This document shows positions 24,240-34,266 of a DNA stretch of 64,000 nucleotides, in pieces. The notes beneath the pieces were generated by a model. The model did not search any database and was not told the DNA's origin. It was given only the letters and a program-made list of their open reading frames with translations. The stretch lies in assembly GCF_030272615.1 (NCBI RefSeq), contig NC_081408.1, forward strand, positions 312,003,118 through 312,067,117, read 5' to 3'. The translations under genes were made by a program, and so were the position numbers. The stretch is from Cryptomeria japonica. Its lineage: Eukaryota > Streptophyta > Pinopsida > Cupressales > Cupressaceae. The first letter of the stretch is position 1. Every line of letters begins with the position of its first letter.

Positions 24240-24400
24240 GATCAGATTGAAGAGATTTTGGACAATACGATTGGGCGTAGTATGCGTAGCAGTCAGTATA
24301 AGGAATATCTTGTGAAGTGGAAGGACAGACCAGTTGAAGATTCATCTTTGATTTTTTAGGTAGAGGAAAACTGCCTTGGTTTTCCTTTGATCACGAAAAA
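24240..24400 (+). pseudogene. Element B C-terminal chromodomain
   Basis: QIEEILDNTIGRSM, then QYKEYLVKWKDRPVEDSS and IF-stop-VEEN, match the chromodomain of plant chromoviruses (E-E-I-L-D, YLVKWKG and the E/D-S/T-W region). In these elements the domain is thought to direct integration to particular chromatin. A TAG replaces the residue where Trp is expected. Confidence 0.75.
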
Positions 24401-24435
24401 GTGAGAGGCTCACTTTTTCAATAACCCTGGATGTT

Positions 24436-25228
24436 TGATGCAAGAGAATCCCCAGTTCATAGCAATCTTCAATCAACCAAAAACATTTTCTTTTTATTTT
24501 TCTTTCTGTTTACACTTTCAATTTTCCTTTATGTGTGTCCCATTTTTGGCTCACCGGATCTTGTGGAGTTGGATTCTACTTGAATACTTGATCATCTTTC
24601 TTGTTTCCAGACCACATCACATTTGGATCATTTTTTGGCAAGATATCGCTAACAATTTCCATGATAGTTTCATGTTATCGGTTGGCAGTCCTTTGTTACC
24701 GGTTTCCTAAACCTATTTTGGTAATCTATTGGAACCCTTCTCAAGCTTACAGAGCCTTGGGAATTGATTCTGATGTTCATTGGTGTGTGGCCGACCTTTT
24801 CTCGTGATCTATGTTTCATCCTTTGGATTTTCCAGAGGAATCTCTTGGCGGAGGCTTACCTTGTTATTTTACATGTTAGGTCATGTTCTTTGGGTTTTGA
24901 TCCCTTTTGGGCCAACTAGATCCTTTGGGTCGATATATATATTTGTAATTATGCCTTAAAATGTAATGAATTGGAGAATCAAGTAGCTATTTTGTGCATA
25001 GAAGATATATCTTTCGATTCAAGGTCCTGGTTGTGACCTATTCTACCAGGCATGTGAGTCAGTATGTTGTAACCTGGTTGTTATCAGCTGGATGCAATCA
25101 AAATTCATGCAATAAAACTATATGTTCTGCATTGCCTCCATCGTATCTTTGTGTTTCCATTGTGTTTACTCTTCTTGACTAGTCCATATTGATCTCTTTG
25201 AGGTTCCTGCTCACTGGTGACTGCTTCA
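24436..25228 (+). repeat. Element B 3' LTR
   Basis: It begins TGATGCAAGAG and ends GACTGCTTCA, followed at once by TSD AATAT. It is homologous to 18979-19830 without the AT expansion. The bases just upstream (agtgagaggctcactttttcaata) are not a clean purine tract. Confidence 0.9.
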
Positions 25229-25620
25229 AATATGAAAATTAAGCTTTGATATATCCAAAAGAAAGCAATGATATGAAGTAGAAATTGAGTTGATTAACAC
25301 CAAAGGGAATTCCTTTTTTGTGGCCATGAGGTTCTAATTTTTATTTACCAATAATATTGCACAATATGATGCTCTCATACATGGTTGTTGTTCACACTCA
25401 AAAAGAAAGTTAAGCTTATAATCATTGAAGGTGACTCCTAGCTAGTTATTTTCCAAATACAAACCCAATATTCATGTCATGATAAGAGTGTTTGCATATT
25501 ATAACTGAGTGTGGCACTTGATTGAGAGATTTGATGCATTCAACATAAGGTTGGTCTCTTGTAAAAATAACAATACTATCAACTCTCTATTGTTTTGACT
25601 AGTTCTCTTCAGGTTATGGA
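25229..25620 (+). pseudogene. Host element: extra (archaeal-type-like) RNase H
   Basis: Directly after element B the host reads KLSFDISKRK (frame of the expected FDG-x-SK motif), then ELINTKGNSFFVAMRF, NNIAQYDALIHG, KLIIIEGDS and VWHLIERFDAFNI, switching frame several times. These are the signatures of the second RNase H in Tat-like elements: the first Asp in FD, the Glu region in AEYEAL (here AQYDAL) and the Asp in GDS. It lies upstream of RT rather than between RNase H and integrase. It is decayed by stops and frameshifts. Confidence 0.6.
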
Positions 25621-26413
25621 GGGCTCTACACTCAAAAAAAACTATGGAGTTGGTTTTCATTCCCTTTGTGCTTGATAATGTTACAAATTTCTAAGTTTTT
25701 CAAGATGACCACCATATAGTGGAATTCATTTTATGTAGTAGTGTCTTAAAACCCAAATTATTGATAAAGCAAAAGGGGATTTTTTGGAGGTTGAGGATGA
25801 AGGGATCATTAGCCTTATGACCAATGTTATCCCAAAAGGAATGGTGTCCTTAGAGAGGATATTTGATCAAGATCAGTCTCATTGGGTTTAAAATTCCCCT
25901 GTTGGGTCTAAGGGAGATAAAGGTGAATTACATAATCTCAATGATGATAGTGATGTAAGGGAGGTCCTAATTGTCAAAGTATGCATCGATCAAGTTAATC
26001 AAAGAATAATCAGAGCTCTAAGATATTATTGATAATTAATCATGTTGAACTATGAAGAGTTAAAGACATATGACATGTCAGTAATAGTGCATATTATTCC
26101 ACTAAATCCAAGAACGAAACCATTTAGACAAAGATAGTGCCCAATAAATGCACTAATAGAGCCCCTAATCTTTAAGGAAGTTCAAAAATTTCTAAATGCA
26201 AAGATTATATTTCTAGTGAGGCACTTCATATGGGTGGCAAATCTCATCCCAATTAGAAAGAAGAATGAGGAGATTAGGCTTTGCGTGATTTTTCGGAATC
26301 TCAATTGGGCTTCCAAAAAAGATAACTATCCCTTGCCTTCATTAGAAGAGGTGTTGCAAATAGTAAATGGTTCCCAAATGATGTCTTCCCTAGATGAATA
26401 TTCAAGATATAAT
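25621..26413 (+). pseudogene. Host element: N-terminal half of reverse transcriptase
   Basis: From about 26040 the reading is LNYEELKTYDMSVIVHIIPL, then PFRQR, stop, CPINALIEPLIFKEVQKFL and IIFLVRHFIWVANLIPIRKK. It ends in NEEIRLCVIFRNLNWASKKD, NYPLPSLEEVLQIVNGSQMM and SSLDEYSRYN, where element C interrupts. This is the Ty3/gypsy RT fingers and palm start. The next residues (QLMHEED) are found at 34272 after element C, so the break point is exact. Confidence 0.85.
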
Positions 26414-27284
26414 TGTAAAGTGGAAAAATTGAACCCTAGTTGTTCTCCCCCCCCCACTCTAAGGAGAGAGAGAAGGGAGGTCACTAGGGTTGATGGTTTT
26501 CACTTAGGAGAGACTTTACATTCAAAAGAGGGGTTGAAACCCACAAGATCCAATCCCACACAATGCAGGATTGGATTCTAAATGAGTTTCAAGGGTTGTG
26601 ACATCAAGGATACCCTCTTTTGTAAAGAATGTAGATAGAATGATTGAACTAGGAATGTATGTAGAAGCAAGAAAGATTCGCTTGTAAATGGAGATAGGGA
26701 TATGGGATGAAGCTGCGGACTTGGAATTAGCAGTAAAATGTCGAGACAATGCCGTTCTACAAATTTCAGCGAAAGTTGACGGGACGATGGCGCCTGAAGT
26801 GCACACGGTCCTCCGAAAAATCCGCGAAACGAAGGGGATCTGTTCGTCTCTGCACGAGGATTCCAGATCTTCAATTACAGCCGCGTACCTGCAACCTACA
26901 CACAAAAAAGAGAGGATGATTGGGGGGTTAGGGATTAGGGGTTTTCCTTTAGGTCAAACCCCAGTTTTGGAATTAACGAAGAAATGAGAATGTTGTAAAT
27001 GTAAATGTTTGTAATGTAAACAAGTACTGATACCTTGTTGTAAGAATGTTTGTATTCTTACATGCAAAGGTGTAATGTATGTTGTATGTTGTATGTTGTA
27101 AGTGATCTCCTCTTCAATGGTTGAATCCTTGTCTTGAATGCAACACTTAGCCTTGAATGGAGACTTAGAATGCTCAATTGCTTGAAGGAATACTTGAATG
27201 CTTGAATGTTTGAATGTTTGAATATCGCTTTCACCTCTTGCCCTTGCTTATTTCCTTCCTTCCTTTCTAGGAGAGGAAAAGTAG

Positions 27285-27292
27285 TTTATATA
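27285..27292 (-). promoter_or_regulatory. Element C LTR TATA box (left copy)
   Basis: Minus-strand TATATAAA, conserved at 33937-33944 in the right LTR. TATATA-like words also occur in the related relic LTR segments near 52507 and 53147. This conservation within the family supports a promoter role; in this copy it would drive transcription out of the 3' LTR toward lower coordinates. Confidence 0.55.
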
Positions 27293-27415
27293 CTTGTCAA
27301 TTAGGGTTGAGAGACTGATTTTTCTGACCTTAGGCCGACCTAGAAGCATTATTTTCCAATTTGCAAACTTCAAGACCCGATGCCCAACAAGAGACCGGGC
27401 CCAAAATAGGGCCAG

Positions 27416-27508
27416 GGACCAGGGCGCTGGGCGCCATGGTCCTGGGGGACCAAGGCACTGGGCGCCCTAGTCCTGAAGGACCAGGGTGCTGGGCGCCATG
27501 GTCCCACC
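27416..27508. repeat. 31-bp quasi-palindromic minisatellite, three units
   Basis: Units start at 27416, 27447 and 27478 with GGACC and end near GGTCC or GTCC, with GGCGC/GCGCC-type arms inside. The right LTR of the same element has a single unit (near 34070), and the relic LTR has two units at 31-bp spacing (52635, 52666). Confidence 0.85.
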
Positions 27509-27676
27509 TCCCGGGGCAGCAGGGTGCAAGGAGGGATCAGGCCAAGGTGCAGAAAAATGCAGTTTTTGGTGTCACAAGCAGGTTTCGGGGTCTCCATTCA
27601 GGTTCAACGTTGTGTCGCCATCGTGAAGACCCAAATGCAGTTGAAATTGCAAGTGTTGCAATTTTAGGACGCTACA

Positions 27677-27692
27677 TTTAGCCCCCACTTTA
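27677..27692 (-). other. Element C polypurine tract
   Basis: On the minus strand AAAGTGGGGGCTAAA directly precedes the LTR start TGTAGCG. This is where plus-strand DNA synthesis would be primed and it fixes the orientation of the element. Confidence 0.8.
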
Positions 27693-28470
27693 GCGGGAGT
27701 ATAAGCGTACGCTCATACTTCCGGTAAAGTACAAGGAAACAACATTGAAAAACTTTCACCACGTCAAGGAGGCAAGATACACCAAGCCTCCAGTGGACTA
27801 AGGATCTTACGACTTCGATTGACAAAGTAAAAGGGAAGATCACGAGGGAGAACCATGACTATCAGTAGTAAGGTTCCCTCACTATGAGTCATGTAAGAAA
27901 AATACCAAAAATTTTCAAGGCAAAGCTAAATTTGCCAAGAAACTTTCAAGTATCTTGAAAAGATATGAATGGGATGTATGCCCCCCTACGTTAAAGCGAT
28001 CGCACACGCCTCACTGGGGGTGATTTCTTTAAGGTAGTGATACATATAAGAAATGAGAAAGGAGCACGTTACCACAAGGATTTAGCCCCCAAGTGTGAGA
28101 TAAGCCCAAGGATAATAGACACAAAACACAAAGCACAAGGTGACTTCGGTTTCCTCGGGGTCTGTATACTGTATGATAATTCATGTATATCATATGTATG
28201 TATGCATAATTGTTCTTCATTCCCCAATCAAGGAAGGTCGCCTAGAAGAAGGGAACACATGTGTCTTTTGAGTCAACATGAGAGAGACCAAAAGAGATCG
28301 CAATGCTTTGCATCATCCTCAAGTAGACAACACTAAGGACAACAAATAGAAGAATAAGAATAACACATAGAAGAAGTAACAAAAGAGATCAAGAGAGGAG
28401 GAGAGAGTCTGCTATGCTAATGAAACTAGTCTAGCACGTCATCCACCCCCTGATCTTGCTGATCAATATT
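27693..28470 (-). other. Element C 3' non-coding internal region
   Basis: About 780 bp between the end of the coding frame and the polypurine tract, with no coding signal. Part of it (around gcaatgctttgcatcatcc, near 28300) recurs at about 54335 in the related relic, so it is a conserved part of the family. Confidence 0.6.
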
Positions 28471-30765
28471 TCAGGAAGGTAGGAAACACGCTAGAGGAGG
28501 AACATCCAACACAGCAGATGGAGCTATCACAAGATCCAAACAAGGGCTATGTTCATGTTCCAAGCCACGTTGTTCTTGTCTAGGAGCTAGGATAAGTGCT
28601 TTAGAAAATTCGTTAGATAAATGGTTATCAACATCAACATATTCATATTCACTATCAGAATGAACATGAGTAACATTTTCATCATGCATAACATTTTCAT
28701 CTATATCATCATCAAGATTTATAAAAATAGGATCTCTAACTCGCACAGGATCAAGACCATCATGCACCTTATGTTTAGGAGATTTTGGCTCAATTTTCGG
28801 CTGAGGAGAAAATGGAATAACACTAGCTGAAGGTGTTTTTGGGGATTGCAAAGTTTGAGAAGCAACTGTCTGAGCTCTAAGACGACGCTTTCGTCGGCGT
28901 TCACGTGCAGAACGATTTCGTCTAGTCTTAATAGGAAGTTGAGAAGAGTGAGGAGGAGGAATGTTCTCATCCTTTTCACTTGGGTGTTTAGGTTGTGGTC
29001 TCTTAGGTTGAATAATAGGAGAAGAGGAAGGTCTCTTCTCTCTATAAGAGGAAGGAGGAGGAACTACTCCATATAAAGGAGGAATATTTGGTTTAGGAAG
29101 AAGACCAAGTCCATCATGATGAGGAGGTATAGGTCTACTTTTAGAAAGTTTATTAGATATAGGCATAGTCACATTCATAGGGATGGGTTGGGAATCTTCT
29201 TGAGGAAAGACATTAGTTTTATCTTTCAAAGGAAGAACTTCCTTCTCAAGAACGATAGGAATGTCAAGTTTGGGTGTTCTAGGTTCACTTAGAGATAGGA
29301 TCATATCTTTTTTCCACTTTTGATAAGATTTGAAAAGATGATCACTCTGCGGTGGAAGAGATTGGAATTGTTTAGGCCAAAAATAATCAATAGGAACACT
29401 AGAAGTTCTTTCAGCTGGTTTAAAGAGACTATGATTGACAGTAACAACTTCACCATTATGGGGAAATTTCAAACACTTATGAATAGGAGAAGCAATAGCT
29501 TTCATGGAAGATAACCAAGGATAGCCTAGCTTCACACAAAATTGTTCGGACGATGGAATAATAGCAAAGCTCACATCAAGGGATTTATTATGGACCTCAA
29601 TAGGTAATGTAATAGAACCAATTGCAGGAGAAGAAAATGCATCAAATAGTTTCACAACCACATTTGTTTCGTCATAGATCACTTGATTCAATTGCAAAGT
29701 AAAAAGAAATTCTTCAGTAATGACATTAACCATGCAAGAAGGATCAATAAGCACTCCACGGAAAGGTGTATTCTTGACTTTTGCAACTATATATAAAGGA
29801 CCATCAAGTGCCCTGATAGTTTCACTGGAATCAAATGTGATGGAAGGTTCTTTAGGGATTTTCTGCTGTTCCACAAAGTTAATCACATTCGGAGTCATAG
29901 ACACAAGATCATCAAGTGAGACAAAGGAATCATTAGTATCAATCACATTAGAGGTATGAGAAGGTAATGGATCAGTAAAAATCTTAAGATTTTGGTTAGG
30001 AGGAGCTACAGATGTGTTGCCTTTATCATTCACACCAGAAACAAAGATCGTATTATTATCAATCAAATCTTGAATTTTACCCTTTAAAGCAAAACATTTT
30101 TCAGTATCATGCCCAGGATGACGATGAAATTGACAAAAAGATTTGTTATCGAAATAGGGTGAGTTAATCTTTGCAGGATCTATTTTCCTTATAGGAGGGA
30201 GGGTAAGCACATTTTTTTCCAATAACTTATTCATAATACTATGCAATGATTCAATCAAAGGAGTAAACTTTCTTTCTTTCTTGAAAAACTTAAAAATAGG
30301 AGGCACACCTGATGCTGCATTCACATTGTTGTTGATGATGTTTTCATTGAATTTAATAGACTCTTTGTTCGGTTTAAACTTCCCAAATGGTTGTTGACTA
30401 CTATCACCCTTATCACTCGGAGCCATAGGATTTACTTGTTCCATTTGACTCATGGTCAGTTGATAATTGTGAAGAGTTGCGCACAACTGTTGGAAAGAAG
30501 TAAACTCAGAAAATAGAAGTTTTTCTCTAATATCTTTTTGTAAATTAGAAATAAAGATTCTTTGACTATCATTGTCAGGTACCGGAAAAGAAATTTGAGC
30601 ATACAAATGCTTATATCTACCAATGAAATCAGTCACTTTTTCTTTAACACCTTGTTTACAATGCATTAAATCAATCAAAGTAACTTTAGGACTTATATTG
30701 TTTTGAAATTGTTGGATAAAAGCATTTGCAAGTTGTTCGAAAGAAGTAATAGAATAAGAAGGCAA
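28471..30765 (-). CDS. Element C Gag C-terminal part and aspartic protease (764 codons)
   Basis: Reading leftward, the frame completes the capsid domain (SYSITSFEQLANAFIQQFQN, VTDFIGRYKHLYAQI). A Tat-type finger follows as FCQFHRHPGHDTEKC with ALKGKIQDLIDNN (about residues 215-240), and then the protease: FRGVLIDPSCMVNVITEEFL at about 340-360, with the catalytic Asp in LID, and LGYPWLSSMKAIASPIHKCL further on. The remaining 320 residues are Pro-rich, then a basic run (RRNRSARERRRKRRLR), then an acidic tail. No polymerase or integrase follows before the stop. The true Gag start is at 31874 in another frame, joined by a frameshift near 30780. Confidence 0.85.
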   Translation of the reverse strand: MPSYSITSFEQLANAFIQQFQNNISPKVTLIDLMHCKQGVKEKVTDFIGRYKHLYAQISFPVPDNDSQRIFISNLQKDIREKLLFSEFTSFQQLCATLHNYQLTMSQMEQVNPMAPSDKGDSSQQPFGKFKPNKESIKFNENIINNNVNAASGVPPIFKFFKKERKFTPLIESLHSIMNKLLEKNVLTLPPIRKIDPAKINSPYFDNKSFCQFHRHPGHDTEKCFALKGKIQDLIDNNTIFVSGVNDKGNTSVAPPNQNLKIFTDPLPSHTSNVIDTNDSFVSLDDLVSMTPNVINFVEQQKIPKEPSITFDSSETIRALDGPLYIVAKVKNTPFRGVLIDPSCMVNVITEEFLFTLQLNQVIYDETNVVVKLFDAFSSPAIGSITLPIEVHNKSLDVSFAIIPSSEQFCVKLGYPWLSSMKAIASPIHKCLKFPHNGEVVTVNHSLFKPAERTSSVPIDYFWPKQFQSLPPQSDHLFKSYQKWKKDMILSLSEPRTPKLDIPIVLEKEVLPLKDKTNVFPQEDSQPIPMNVTMPISNKLSKSRPIPPHHDGLGLLPKPNIPPLYGVVPPPSSYREKRPSSSPIIQPKRPQPKHPSEKDENIPPPHSSQLPIKTRRNRSARERRRKRRLRAQTVASQTLQSPKTPSASVIPFSPQPKIEPKSPKHKVHDGLDPVRVRDPIFINLDDDIDENVMHDENVTHVHSDSEYEYVDVDNHLSNEFSKALILAPRQEQRGLEHEHSPCLDLVIAPSAVLDVPPLACFLPS

Positions 30766-31874
30766 TGAGCAATACCATTTAGGGCTTTATCTCTTAATGT
30801 TCTAGTAAACAGTTTTGCAAGCAACCTTTGGTCATAAGCAAAATCGGTACATATTGTTTGAAATGTCTTAACATGTGTTAGAGGATCACCCTTACCATTA
30901 TAAAGCTCCAAATGTGGAATTTCAACATGTTTAGGGGGGATAGCTCGAACAATGTCAAGAGAAAGTGGGCTCACAACATCAAATGTGGGCACACTAGTCT
31001 TAGATTGATTCATAGAGGCAATTTGTTGTTGTAAAGAAGAGACAGTTTGTGCAAGATTGTTAATGGTCGCTTCAGTCGAAGAGTTCATATTAGACGTGTT
31101 AGATTGTGATGGAGGTGTTATGTTATTGAAAGAAGGTATTGATTGAGAGTAAGGTGGTGGGACACTATGATAGTTAGTCATAGGAGATGATTGTAAAAGA
31201 GGAACACTACAAGGAGGAATGGAATGATTAAACGAATTGCCCCCTTGCGTCATGTTCATTTGTGGAGATGTAATAGGAACACTCATTGAAGGAATGAATG
31301 AAGAAGTTGGATTGAATGAAGGAAGAGGGTTGATTGAAGAAGAGGGATTGCCCCCATGACTGGTGATCATAGGTGGAATGTCTTGTATTGAAGTAGTCAT
31401 TATGTTTGATGTAAAAGTAGGTATACTAGCAATAGGAGTTGTCAAAGGAATAGGATGATTAACTTGAGTAGGAGGTTGTGTATAACCTAAAGTTTCAGCA
31501 CAACTCTTCATAGGCATCACATTCGAATCCACAATGTGTGCAATACCACGCAAAATATCAATTCCATTCTTATCACTGTGAACCATATATTTTAGACCCT
31601 CAATTAATGAAAGAGGTTCACTATCAGGGTATTCTTGAGACATCCATTGTCGAAAATCATCAAATTGGTTATCCAATTTTGAAAGTTGTTCTACAGAAAC
31701 CTCATGGAGAGCTTCTTCATCATTAAGAGGATTAGAGGAATTACCCATGTCCTCGTTAAAAAGGCCATTCAAATTAGGTTCCATCTCCTCAGTAATTAAA
31801 CCTTGGAAAGACTTAATTCTAAGGCTTCGTCTAACAGGAATAGTGTAAGTAGGGCTTATTGTTGTAAAACTCAT
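30693..31874 (-). pseudogene. Element C Gag N-terminal part, frameshifted
   Basis: ATG at 31874 starts MSFTTISPTYTIPVRRSLRI, followed by a Ser/Pro/Asn-rich region and the start of the capsid domain: PPKHVEIPHLELYNGKGDPL, THVKTFQTICTDFAYDQRL, then FTRTLRDKALN. At that point (about 30775-30785) the proper continuation WYCSLPSYSITSFEQ is in a neighbouring frame, consistent with loss of one base; reading on gives a spurious LLLILL tail to 30693. Apart from this the gene is intact. A programmed frameshift is less likely, because the break falls inside the capsid domain. Confidence 0.8.
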
Positions 31875-33036
31875 GCACTAAAGAGAGAGAGAAGATTTTG
31901 AATTTTAGAGGTAGCAAATTTCAATAAAATCAGCCAATCTCCTAGATTTAAGCTGTTAAATACAATCAGGACAATCTCCCGAAGTTTCAGAAAAAATGTC
32001 AGGGACCGTGGTGAACGGAATGCACACGGTCCTCGCAACTTTTTTCAAAATTTTGAGGGATGAAAATTATGATGATTTTAAAGATAATCTGAAAAAAAAT
32101 GAGTGATTTTACGATCTGTAGATAGGCCAAATTAAAGTTGCAATCTCAAAATTGAATCCTACCAAGATTGTTGAAAAATGCAAAATTTGAATTTTGAAAA
32201 AGAGAGGGAAGCTGAAATTTTTAATTTTATGATTTTATAGGGAATACTGAAAGCAATGCAGGTTTTGAAATTTAAAAGTTGACTTGATTTCATGCAAAAT
32301 TCAAATTTGAAAGCGGAAATCAAAGTTGCCACAATTAAACACTTAATTTCAAAAGTCACAAATTGTAAAAATTTGAATAAAGCACTGAAATTTTGAATGA
32401 ATGCCAACACACTTTTCAGATTTAGGACAGTAAGAAACACAATTTTGATAGGAATTTTAATTTCAACAATTTTTGAATGATTATAAGCCTTTATCCGAGC
32501 AATCACTAGACCAACTTTGACTTTAATTTTGAAAGTATTAGAATTGATAAAATCAGCCAAAATTCTGGATTTTAGCAGAAAAATACACTAAGATCTAGCT
32601 CCCAAAATTTCGAAAAAAATGTCGGGGACGATGGCGCTCGGGGTGCACACGGTCCTCGCAACTTTTTTCCAAATTTTAAAGGATGAGAGATATTGTGATT
32701 TTGTTGCGGAATCCAAAGTTACAGCCGATTTGGAGGTGTTTTGATCAGTGAAATTATCAGTCAAAGGTTGAATCAAGAGGGTTCTAAAAATTAGGGTTTT
32801 GACACTTAACCACTTAATTTTCAGAATTAAAGCACAAATATGAATTGACAATTTGTAATAGAAGGTAGATTTGAAGCAAGCATTAACAATTAAACATTTC
32901 ACAAGCTTAATTACTAAAAAGAAAATTTTAGGGTTTTTATGCAATTAGCCTCTAAAATTTGCAAAAGATCAAACATGGAAATGTAATTAAGGAAGCAAAT
33001 TTTTCAGATCTAATCATGAATAATCAGAATTAGGAT
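31875..33036 (-). other. Element C 5' leader with duplicated palindromic motif
   Basis: An untranslated leader of about 1.16 kb between primer site and Gag start. It has two related blocks of about 100 bp, at about 31970-32065 and 32585-32690. Each contains GTGCACACGGTCCTCGCAAC or its close variant GATGCACACGGTCC, and GGGAC a little upstream. Related motifs occur in both LTRs. The rest is AT-rich without a coding signal. Confidence 0.65.
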
Positions 33037-33055
33037 GTTCATGTCGGGTTCACCA
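33037..33055 (-). other. Element C primer binding site
   Basis: On the minus strand TGGTGAACCCGACATGAAC starts three bases after the end of the right LTR (...CTTTACA). It begins TGG as required for pairing with a tRNA CCA end. I could not match it to an intact tRNA by eye. Confidence 0.6.
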
Positions 33056-33058
33056 AAA

Positions 33059-34266
33059 TGTAAAGCAGAAAAATCGAACCCTAGTTGTTCTCCCCCCCCA
33101 CTCGAAGGAGAGAGAGAAGGGAGGTCACTAGGGTTGATGGTTTTCACTTAGGAGAGACTTTACATTCAAAAGAGGGGTTGAAACCCACAAGATCCAATCC
33201 CACACAATGCAAGATTGGATTCTAAATGAGTTTCAAGGGTTGTGACATCAAGGATACCCTCTTTTGTAAAGAATGTAGATAGAATGATTGAACTAGGAAT
33301 GTATGTAGAAGCAAGAAAGATTCGCTTGTAAATGGAGATAGGGATATGGGATGAAGCTGCGGACCTGGAATTAGCAGTAAAATGTTGAGACGATGCCGTT
33401 CTACAAATTTGAGCAAAATTTGACGGGACGATGGCGCCTGGAGTGCACACGATCCTCCAAAAAATCCGCGAAACGAAGGGGGATCTGTTCATCTCTGCAC
33501 GAAGATTCCAGATCTTCAATTATAGCCGCGTACCTGCAACCTACAAACAGAAAAGAGAGGACGATTGGGGGGTTAGGGATTAGGGGTTTGCCTTTAGGTC
33601 AAACCCCGGTTTTGGAATTAACCAAGAAATGAGAATGTTGTAAATGTAAATGTTTGTAATGTAAACAAGTACTGATACCTTGTTGTAAGAATGTTTGTAT
33701 TCTTACATGTGAAGGTGTAATGTATGTTGTATGTTGTATGTTGTATGTTGTAAGTGATCTCCTCTTCAATGGTTGAATCCTTGTCTTTAATGCAACACTT
33801 AGCCTTGAATGGAGACTTAGAATGCTCAATTGCTTGAAGGAATACTTGAATGCTTGAATGTTTGAATGTTTGAATATCGCTTTCGCCTCTTGCCCTTGCT
33901 TATTTCCTTCCTTCCTTTCTAGGAGAGGAAAAGTAGTTTATATACTTGTCAATTAGGGTTGAGAGACTGATTTTTCCGACCTTAGGCCGACCTAGAAGCA
34001 TTATTTTCCAATTTGCAAACTTCAAGACCCGATGCCCAACAAGAGACCAGGCCCAAAATAGGGCCAGGGACCAGGGCGCTGGGCACCATCGTCCCACCTC
34101 CCGGGGCAGCAGGGTGCAAGGAGGGATCAGGCCAAGGTGCAGAAAAATGCAGTTTTTGGTGTCACAAGCAGGTTTCAGGGTCTCCATTCAGGTTCAACGT
34201 TGTGTCGCCATCGTGAAGACCCAAATGCAGTTGAAATTGCAAGTGTCACAATTTTAGGACGCTACA
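33059..34266 (-). repeat. Element C 5' LTR (right copy, 1208 bp)
   Basis: Flanked by the primer site on the left and TSD ATAAT on the right. It has a single copy of the 31-bp unit and four tgtatgt units near 33720-33750. The conserved TATATAAA (minus) is at 33937-33944, about 320 bp into the LTR in element sense, giving a plausible short U3. Confidence 0.92.
33937..33944 (-). promoter_or_regulatory. Element C LTR TATA box (5' LTR)
   Basis: TATATAAA on the minus strand, in the LTR that should drive the genomic transcript. The same word is found in the partner LTR. Confidence 0.6.

Larger units (their letters stand above)
18979..25228 (+). mobile_element. Element B: chromodomain Ty3/gypsy (chromovirus)
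   Basis: LTRs 18979-19830 and 24436-25228 both begin TGATGCA and end GCTTCA. The element is flanked by the perfect duplication AATAT (18974-18978 and 25229-25233). A tRNA-iMet primer site follows the 5' LTR. The internal order is gag, protease, RT, RNase H, integrase, C-terminal chromodomain, the arrangement of plant chromoviruses; IFG7 of pines is a member of this broad class. Multiple stops and frameshifts make it defective. The LTR length difference (852 versus 793 bp) is largely explained by an AT microsatellite in the 5' LTR. Confidence 0.92.
26414..27676 (-). repeat. Element C 3' LTR (left copy, 1263 bp)
   Basis: Adjacent to TSD ATAAT on the left and the polypurine tract on the right. 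It is longer than its partner by 55 bp, mainly because of extra 31-bp minisatellite units. It has one fewer tgtatgt unit (three against four) near 27080. Confidence 0.92.
26414..34266 (-). mobile_element. Element C: gag-protease-only Tat-like LTR retrotransposon
   Basis: LTRs at 26414-27676 and 33059-34266 start TGTAAAG and end GCTACA. The element is flanked by the perfect duplication ATAAT (26409-26413 and 34267-34271). Orientation is minus: the polypurine tract abuts the left LTR and the primer site the right LTR. The 5.4-kb internal region codes only Gag and an aspartic protease plus a long Pro/basic tail; RT, RNase H and integrase are absent. It is therefore non-autonomous. One frameshift is the only obvious break in a frame of about 1130 codons. 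A diverged relative lies at 51.7-60.6 kb. Confidence 0.92.

Noticed and set aside
28621-29959. Plus-strand ORFs across element C Gag-protease
   Set aside because: They are shadows of the minus-strand coding frame, which has clear protease and zinc-finger motifs.
30693-30765. Programmed -1/+1 frameshift between Gag and protease in element C
   Set aside because: The break falls in the middle of the capsid domain, before residues needed for Gag itself, so it is better explained by a one-base loss.
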